From Actinomycetota bacterium (GTDB lineage: Bacteria > Actinomycetota > Acidimicrobiia > Acidimicrobiales > Ilumatobacteraceae), in contig SYNW01000049.1 in the NCBI GenBank assembly GCA_005805045.1, forward strand, positions 1-11,126: a DNA stretch of 11,126 nucleotides. The letters are read 5' to 3'. The translations under genes and the position numbers were made by a program. Below are positions 6,235 through 11,126 of this stretch, in pieces. Positions within the stretch are counted from its first letter, which is position 1. Each line of letters begins with the position of its first letter. The notes below the pieces were generated by a model. It made no database searches, was not told where the DNA came from, and was given only the letters and a program-made list of their open reading frames with translations.

Positions 6235-6587
6235 TGGGCATTAGGTCATTCGGCAAGCGACTTACCGCCGACAACCTTGAAATCGACTCACAGCGTCTGT
6301 GTGAACGATTCAAAGAGTATGACTTCGTCAATATTGCCGACTCGCAAAGTCGAATTCGCACGAAAATTGCCGGAGAAATCAAGCGCATGCGCATCAAACC
6401 CCGCAGTGGTGTGCCGGCCGTCGAACTCGTGATCAACGACGGCACTGGCGAAGCCACGGTTATCTTCAGCGGTCGACGCAGCATTCCGGGTGTCGATCAT
6501 GGCAAGTGCATCATGGTTGATGGTGTGCCACATCGCGACGGTGGTCGCACGGTGATTTTGAATCCTGCTTACACCCTGCTCAGGTAG
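6234..6587 (+). CDS. OB-fold nucleic acid-binding protein (tRNA_anti-like)
   Basis: A 117-residue protein with a single OB-fold, about residues 40-117: the strand pattern IRTKIAGEIKRMRI...PAVELVINDGTGEATVIFSGRR followed by IPGVDHGKCIMVDGVPHRDGGRTVILNPAYTLL. The DGTGEATVIFSGRR segment is typical of anticodon-binding-type OB domains found as stand-alone proteins in actinobacteria. One such protein (Rv2694c type) is encoded near the ceoB/ceoC genes of mycobacteria, as recalled from knowledge of that locus, and here too it neighbours an RCK pair. The nucleic acid ligand is unknown. The ATG shares one base with the TGA of the lipoprotein gene (TGATG) and no strong Shine-Dalgarno is present, so translation may be coupled to that gene. 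It converges with the RCK gene, with only 7 bp between the stops. Confidence 0.85.
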   Translation: MGIRSFGKRLTADNLEIDSQRLCERFKEYDFVNIADSQSRIRTKIAGEIKRMRIKPRSGVPAVELVINDGTGEATVIFSGRRSIPGVDHGKCIMVDGVPHRDGGRTVILNPAYTLLR

Positions 6588-6594
6588 AGAAGTT

Positions 6595-7263
6595 TTAGCC
6601 GATTAAGATTTTTTGAATCGCGGCTTCGGCGTCCTCGGTGATCAGCACCATGACTTCGTCACCCGCGCGTAGAGTCGTGTCGCTCTCTGGCACGAGCACA
6701 ATTTGGTCGCGCACGATCGCCACGACGGTCGCACTTCTCGGGAACTTCAACTCTTTCAAGGTCTTGTCGCACGCGGGCGATGCGGCCGCCAGAGTGACTT
6801 CGGCGAGTTCTGCTTTGCCGCCCTTGAAGTCCATGAGTTTGACGAAGTTGCCGACTGAAACTGCTTCTTGAACGAGGCTCGTAATCAAGTGCGGTGTCGA
6901 CACCGCGATGTCGATGCCCCACATCTCGTTGAACATCCAATGATTTTTTGGATTATTCACGCGCGCAATCACTCGTGGCGCGCCAAACTCTTGTTTCGCC
7001 AATAGCGAGACGACCAAGTTATCTTCGTCGTCGCCAGTAACAGCGGCTACAACTTCGGCTTCAGCGGCACCTGCAGCACGAAGAACTTCGACATCGCAGG
7101 CATCGCCGAGATGCCAACGAACACCCTTGTCCTCTTCTTCTTTGCCGTAGGTGCGCACGACAGCACGATCATTTTCGACAACGACAACATCGTGACCTGC
7201 AGCAACAAGTTGCTCGGCTGTGAAACGACCTACACTGCCACCACCAGCGACAACAACTTTCAC
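6595..7263 (-). CDS. RCK/TrkA-family potassium transport regulator (CeoC-like)
   Basis: A 222-residue RCK protein. The N-terminal Rossmann domain (about 1-120) has the nucleotide motif GGGSVG (Gly7, Gly9, Gly12) and Glu30 at the end of the second strand, then DACDVEVLRAAGAAEAEVVAAVTGDDEDN and VIARVNNPKN, typical of TrkA-N. The RCK-C domain (about 135-222) includes LKFPRSATVVAIVRD and LRAGDEVMVLI. Such subunits sit on the cytoplasmic face of K+ channels or transporters and gate them in response to NAD(H) or nucleotides. The GTG start overlaps the stop of the upstream RCK gene (GTGA), so the pair is co-translated. Which of the pair corresponds to CeoB or CeoC is inferred from order (second in the pair). 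No TrkH-type pore gene is in the window. Confidence 0.92.
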   Translation of the reverse strand: MKVVVAGGGSVGRFTAEQLVAAGHDVVVVENDRAVVRTYGKEEEDKGVRWHLGDACDVEVLRAAGAAEAEVVAAVTGDDEDNLVVSLLAKQEFGAPRVIARVNNPKNHWMFNEMWGIDIAVSTPHLITSLVQEAVSVGNFVKLMDFKGGKAELAEVTLAAASPACDKTLKELKFPRSATVVAIVRDQIVLVPESDTTLRAGDEVMVLITEDAEAAIQKILIG

Positions 7264-7913
7264 GACTTGCCTCGCTTCAAAAATTTGTCAAGCGAGTTGA
7301 CAGAGTCTTTCTCAACGGTGATATAGGCGATGTCGCCCTGTTGAACCAGTGTTTTTGTATCTGGAATGACGGAAACACCCAACCGACGCAACGCTGAAAT
7401 TCGTGCGCCTTCAATTTCCACATCAAGAACCCTTTCACCGACCAAACTGTCAGGCAAAGCACGCTCGACGAGCACGACAGACGAACTTGGGTCTGTCCAT
7501 TCGACTGCGGGCAGATCAGGCAAAATTCTGCGCAGAATTCGATCCGACGTCCATTTGACCGTTGCGACGGTCGAGATGCCAAGGCGCTCATAAATTTCGG
7601 CACGCTTCGGGTCAGAGATTCGGGCAACAACATTTTCAACGCCAAAACTTTCTCGTGCGACGCGGGCAACCAAAATATTCGAGTTGTCACCATTCGTTAC
7701 TGCGACAACCGCACTGGCTTGTTTGATGCCGGCCTGTTCGAGAATGTCGCGATCGAAGCCGATGCCGGTGATTACTTGACCTGCGAAGTTGTCGCGAAGC
7801 CGAAAAAAAGCATCTGATTTTCGATCGATGACTGCGACGCTATGACCCGACGAAACAAGGCTTAATGCGAGCGTTGAACCCACTCGCCCACAACCAACAA
7901 TCACCACATGCAC
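7260..7913 (-). CDS. RCK/TrkA-family potassium transport regulator (CeoB-like)
   Basis: A 217-residue RCK protein, first of the overlapping pair. GCGRVG (Gly7, Gly9, Gly12) and Asp30 at the end of strand two indicate a nucleotide-binding Rossmann domain that could accept NAD(H). The later AVVAVTNGDNSNILVARVAR and VVARISDPKRAEIYERLGI are TrkA-N signatures. The C-terminal RCK-C domain (about 135-217) carries ISALRRLGVSVIPDTKTLVQ and GDIAYITVEKD. The start is a GTG (MHVVIVGCGRVG); a second GTG two codons later would also serve. It is transcribed divergently from the KimA-like importer across a 63-bp gap, which suggests shared control of potassium uptake. It probably forms a hetero-oligomer with its overlapping partner. 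Confidence 0.92.
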   Translation of the reverse strand: MHVVIVGCGRVGSTLALSLVSSGHSVAVIDRKSDAFFRLRDNFAGQVITGIGFDRDILEQAGIKQASAVVAVTNGDNSNILVARVARESFGVENVVARISDPKRAEIYERLGISTVATVKWTSDRILRRILPDLPAVEWTDPSSSVVLVERALPDSLVGERVLDVEIEGARISALRRLGVSVIPDTKTLVQQGDIAYITVEKDSVNSLDKFLKRGKS

Positions 7914-7976
7914 GGGTTAAGCCTATGCCAATGACTGCGTCGAATACTGTCTGTTGTGCGAGAATAGAAGACCGAA

Positions 7977-9839
7977 ATGGTGATTTCTCCGTCAGCACTT
8001 AAGCGATTCTTTATCGGTAAGCCGATTGCAAGTTCTGAGGATGCGCATCATCGATTGTCTAAAAGAATTGCGTTGCCGGTTTTTGCGAGTGATGCAATTT
8101 CGAGCACGGCATATGCGACCGAAGAGATTCTGATCGTATTTTTGTCGCTTGCCGCAGTCGGCATGACGGCATTCGACAACTTGGTGCCGATTTCCCTTCT
8201 CGTAATTTTGCTCTTGGCAATCGTCGTCAGCAGTTATCGACAGACGATCTACGCATACCCAAAGGGCGGCGGCAGTTATGTGGTCTCTCGCGAGAATCTC
8301 GGACGCTCACCTTCGCTCGTGGCTGGAGCGTCGATGCTCGTCGACTACATCTTGACCGTTGCCGTATCGGTAGCAGCCGGAGTGGCGGCGATTGTTTCGG
8401 CGTTTCAAGACTTGGTGCCATACCGAGTTGAACTTTGCGTTGGTTTCATCGTGCTTGTGACGCTGGCAAACTTGCGCGGCATCAAAGAATCTGGCGCACT
8501 ATTCGCGCCACCCACCTATTTATACATCTTGAGTCTCGGTGCATTAATTGTCGTTGGCTTGTATCGAGTTTACTTTCAAGATCTCGGGCCAATCGATCAT
8601 TCTGATGCGTACGCGCAAGAACTTTTGTCGGGTCAAAAAACCCTGACGATCTTTTTCTTTCTCAAAGCATTTTCGTCTGGCGCCGTTGCTTTGACGGGAA
8701 TCGAGGCGGTCGCCGACGGCGTGCCCGCATTCAAAAAACCAGAGGCGAAAAATGCTTCGAAGACTTTGATGTGGATGGCCGTAATTCTCGGTACGTCATT
8801 TTTTGGTTTGAGTGTTCTGGCACAAAAGATTCAACCGATCAAGGATCATGACGGTGAAATCAAAATTACCGCGCTCGCGCAGATGGCCGAACAGGTTTAT
8901 GGTGGCAGAAATATATTTTTCTACATTACCCAGTTTGCAACTTTCGGTATTTTGATTTTGGCAGCGAACACCGCGTACGCCGACTTTCCACGACTGTCGT
9001 CGATTATTGCCAAGGACAACTATCTGCCGCGCCAGTTAATGAACCGTGGTGACCGCCTCGTATTCTCAAACGGAATCATTTTTCTTGGCATAGCGGCCAG
9101 CGTTCTCGTGGTTGCTTTCGGTGGCGTAGTCAACGCTTTGATTCCTCTATATGCGGTCGGGGTATTCACTGGTTTCACTCTCAGCCAATTTGGCATGCTG
9201 GTGCGCCATCGAAAACTGAAGGATCCGGGCTGGCGGTTGCGTGCGTTCTTCTCGGGTGTTGGTTCGTTAACAACTTTCTTTGTCGCTGGCATAGTCGTGG
9301 TCGTCAAGTTCACCGACGGAGCATGGATTCCGGCCGTAATCATCCCATCAATGATGGTGATCTTCTTGGCGGTCAATCGTCACTACACACGAGTGCGATC
9401 GTTCTTGCGAATCGAGGAAGGCTACGTTGCGCCACGTCGAACGCACACCGTGATCGTGCTTGTTGGTTCGATAAATAAAGGTGTGTTGCAGGCAGTGAAG
9501 TATGCCGAGAGTTTGCGGCCTGACAGACTTTTGGCTCTTTCGGTCGTCGGTTCGCCTGAGGAAAAAGAAAAACTGGAAAGCAACTGGGCGAAATACGGCA
9601 TGACGACCGAACTCGAAACTCTATATGACGACTTCAGAAACCTGACGGACACGATTTTGACGCATATCAACCGCATCGATGACGAAGACAGCGACGACAT
9701 CATCACCGTGGTGATACCCGAGTTTGTGACGGCTATTCGCTCGCAATGGCTGCACAACCAGTCGGCACTGGCGATCAAGGCACGATTGCTATATCGCAAA
9801 AATACTGTTGTTACCTCGGTGCCAATCATTATTGAGTAA
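7977..9839 (+). CDS. kimA: KimA-like potassium/proton symporter (APC superfamily)
   Basis: A 620-residue membrane transporter with an APC/KUP-type core of about 12 helices (residues 30-470) and a cytosolic C-terminal domain (about 485-620, HTVIVLVGSINKGVLQAVKY..., USP-like). It resembles Bacillus KimA closely: LKRFFIGKP start, ASDAISSTAYATEE, SYRQTIYAYPKGGGSYVVSRENLG, LVDYILTVAVSVAAG, AFSSGAVALTGIEAV, NRGDRLVFSNGIIFLG and IPLYAVGVFTGFTLSQFGM. Residues matching those described as K+/H+ ligands in KimA are present: Asp39, Tyr46, Asp123, Tyr124, Thr127, Ser131, Thr240, Glu243. It would import K+ at low external concentration. KimA proteins can be inhibited by cyclic di-AMP through the C-terminal domain, untested here. 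Automatic tools may label it amino acid permease; the conserved ion site and neighbouring RCK genes favour potassium. Weak TAGAAG purine stretch before the ATG. The 63-bp leader is too short for a ydaO-type riboswitch. Confidence 0.9.
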   Translation: MVISPSALKRFFIGKPIASSEDAHHRLSKRIALPVFASDAISSTAYATEEILIVFLSLAAVGMTAFDNLVPISLLVILLLAIVVSSYRQTIYAYPKGGGSYVVSRENLGRSPSLVAGASMLVDYILTVAVSVAAGVAAIVSAFQDLVPYRVELCVGFIVLVTLANLRGIKESGALFAPPTYLYILSLGALIVVGLYRVYFQDLGPIDHSDAYAQELLSGQKTLTIFFFLKAFSSGAVALTGIEAVADGVPAFKKPEAKNASKTLMWMAVILGTSFFGLSVLAQKIQPIKDHDGEIKITALAQMAEQVYGGRNIFFYITQFATFGILILAANTAYADFPRLSSIIAKDNYLPRQLMNRGDRLVFSNGIIFLGIAASVLVVAFGGVVNALIPLYAVGVFTGFTLSQFGMLVRHRKLKDPGWRLRAFFSGVGSLTTFFVAGIVVVVKFTDGAWIPAVIIPSMMVIFLAVNRHYTRVRSFLRIEEGYVAPRRTHTVIVLVGSINKGVLQAVKYAESLRPDRLLALSVVGSPEEKEKLESNWAKYGMTTELETLYDDFRNLTDTILTHINRIDDEDSDDIITVVIPEFVTAIRSQWLHNQSALAIKARLLYRKNTVVTSVPIIIE

Positions 9840-9855
9840 CTAGCCTTAGCGACAT

Positions 9856-10749
9856 ATGAAAATTGTTGTTTCTGGTGCTAGCGGATTAATCGGCAAGCCT
9901 CTCGTAGCCAGCCTCCGTAAACAAGGTCATGAAGTCACGCAACTCGTACGCCGAGGCGCAAAACAGAACGAAAGTCAATGGAACCCGAACGAGGGCCGGC
10001 TTGATGTTGCTGTTCTCGAAGGCGCTGACGCCGTCATTCATTTGTCGGGTGCAGGCATTGGCGACCGCCGTTGGACGGCAAAATACAAACAAGAACTGCT
10101 TGACAGTCGTACAAAAACTACCGAGTTGTTGGCAACGACGATTGCCAAATGCAACAAAAAGCCGAGTGTATTTTTGTCGGGCTCGGCAATCGGCATTTAC
10201 GGCGCGCGCGGCGACGAACAATTGACCGAGCAGTCGAGTCACGGAATGAGTTTCTTGGCTGATATTTGCAAACAATGGGAAGCCGCGGCGAAACCGGCAG
10301 TTGACGCCGGTGTGCGCACGGTCTATTTACGCACCGGCATCGTGCTAACACCATTGGGTGGAGCGTTGAAAAAGCAACTGCCACTTTTTAAGTTGGGTCT
10401 GGGTGGCAAGTTTGGCAACGGCAAACAATGGCAAAGTTGGATTTCGCTCGACGACGAAATCTCGGCGATCAATTACTTGCTGTCTGCAAACATCTCGGGC
10501 GCTGTCAACTTGACGGCTCCGAACCCTGTGACGAGCGCTGAATTCACCAAAGCACTCGCCCGCACCCTCCGCCGACCCGCAATACTGCCGATACCAAAAT
10601 TTGGGCCGAAACTGCTGCTTGGTGGTGAACTCGCCGAGGCTTTGTTGTTCACCGGGCAACGGGTGGTGCCAGATGTGTTGCAGAAGTCGGGCTTTGTGTT
10701 TCAACACTCGACGATTGATGTTGCACTGCGAGCACTACTCAACAAATGA
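9856..10749 (+). CDS. TIGR01777-family NAD(P)-binding SDR protein (YfcH-like)
   Basis: A 297-residue extended short-chain dehydrogenase/epimerase-like protein. The N-terminal Rossmann motif is GASGLIG (Gly7, Gly10, Gly13), followed by AVIHLSGAGIGDRRWTAKYK, SGSAIGIYGARGDEQLTE (about 107-124) and WISLDDEISAINYLL. The C-terminal DUF1731 part includes NLTAPNPVTSAEFTKALARTLRRPAILPIP and ends near LLFTGQRVVPDVLQKSGFVF. The family is widespread (E. coli YfcH; wrongly called cell division inhibitor SulA in cyanobacteria) and its reaction is not established. It starts 16 bp after kimA with no clear terminator between, so it may be read from the same transcript. Its stop overlaps the ATG of the following FAD oxidoreductase (ATGA), implying joint expression with that enzyme. 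Confidence 0.92.
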   Translation: MKIVVSGASGLIGKPLVASLRKQGHEVTQLVRRGAKQNESQWNPNEGRLDVAVLEGADAVIHLSGAGIGDRRWTAKYKQELLDSRTKTTELLATTIAKCNKKPSVFLSGSAIGIYGARGDEQLTEQSSHGMSFLADICKQWEAAAKPAVDAGVRTVYLRTGIVLTPLGGALKKQLPLFKLGLGGKFGNGKQWQSWISLDDEISAINYLLSANISGAVNLTAPNPVTSAEFTKALARTLRRPAILPIPKFGPKLLLGGELAEALLFTGQRVVPDVLQKSGFVFQHSTIDVALRALLNK

Positions 10750-11126
10750 ACCAACTGCCAACTCGCGTTGACGCGGTTGTCGTCGGCGCCGGCTTGGCCG
10801 GTCTCGCGGCCGCACGACAAATAAAAAGTCGCGGCAGATCTGTAATCGTCGTTGAGTCACAGGACGGTGTCGGTGGTCGCGTGCGCACCGACAAAGTCGA
10901 CGGGTTTTTACTAGATCGCGGATTTCAAGTTTTGCTGACCGCGTATCCCGAATTGAAAACTCAAATCGACATGAGTGCACTTGATTTGAAGATGTTCAGT
11001 TCGGGTGCGCTCGTGATGCGCGACGGTCAACCATCTGTCGTCACCGACCCGTTTCGCGAACCTCGGCGTGCCACAGCGACCGTGTTCGCGCCAATTGGCA
11101 CGCTGACAGACAAATTGCGGGTCGCT
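10746..11126 (+). CDS. FAD-dependent amine oxidase / phytoene desaturase-like protein, N-terminal fragment
   Basis: The first 127 codons of a gene that leaves the right edge. The N terminus is a dinucleotide-binding fold: VVVGAGLAGLAAAR (Gly14, Gly16, Gly19), an acidic residue at the end of strand two (Glu37), then GVGGRVRT (41-48) and DGFLLDRGFQVLLTAYPEL (52-70). This set is characteristic of flavin amine oxidases, protoporphyrinogen oxidases and CrtI-type carotene desaturases, and closest in style to the uncharacterised desaturase-like group with LLDRGFQVL. The substrate cannot be set from this fragment. The ATG overlaps the stop of the TIGR01777 gene, so the two are probably co-translated. 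Confidence 0.87.
   Translation, partial: MNQLPTRVDAVVVGAGLAGLAAARQIKSRGRSVIVVESQDGVGGRVRTDKVDGFLLDRGFQVLLTAYPELKTQIDMSALDLKMFSSGALVMRDGQPSVVTDPFREPRRATATVFAPIGTLTDKLRVA

Noticed and set aside
6575..6610. Bidirectional terminator between the convergent OB-fold and RCK genes
   Set aside because: Only 7 bp separate the stops and no GC-rich hairpin with T-run is visible.
7914..7976. Cyclic di-AMP (ydaO-type) riboswitch upstream of the KimA-like gene
   Set aside because: The intergenic space is only 63 bp, too short for that aptamer, and no matching structure was seen.
7977..9839. Amino acid permease
   Set aside because: The APC fold is shared, but the residues corresponding to the KimA ion site, the C-terminal USP-like domain, the family-specific motifs and the RCK neighbours point to potassium transport.

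Overview
The window looks like chromosomal DNA of an actinobacterium, probably of the Acidimicrobiia type. This is inferred from moderate GC, frequent GTG/TTG starts, short overlaps between genes, and a neighbourhood that recalls the mycobacterial ceoB-ceoC region (RCK pair, APC-type permease and OB-fold protein close together). No RNA gene, insertion sequence, prophage or CRISPR array was seen.

Left part (1-5449, all minus strand, so transcription runs from right to left): dihydrolipoamide dehydrogenase (E3), the E2 acyltransferase of a 2-oxoacid dehydrogenase, one long gene fusing octanoyltransferase LipB to lipoyl synthase LipA, a pirin, and the start of an M24 (Xaa-Pro peptidase-like) gene. 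The last four are separated by 3 bp or overlap by 4 bp, so this reads as one operon that both builds the dehydrogenase complex and makes its lipoyl cofactor.

Centre (5450-6587): a 221-bp divergent region with a possible 30-residue membrane peptide, then a plus-strand lipoprotein gene and an OB-fold gene overlapping it by one base. The lipoprotein gene is the main discovery. It is a thioredoxin-fold protein close to mycobacterial MPT53/DsbF whose frame is interrupted by one TGA exactly where the first cysteine of the CxxC active site belongs. The frame and the homology continue after it, and a hairpin with a GGTC loop lies 26 nt downstream. This fits a selenocysteine codon with a SECIS element, giving a UxxC redox lipoprotein. 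A conventional gene caller would split it into two pieces or truncate it.

Right part (6595-11126): two overlapping RCK (TrkA/CeoB/CeoC-like) genes on the minus strand, divergent from a KimA-like potassium importer on the plus strand. No TrkH/TrkG channel subunit lies in the window. KimA is followed by a TIGR01777-family SDR protein and, overlapping its stop, an FAD-dependent amine oxidase/phytoene desaturase-like gene that runs off the right edge.
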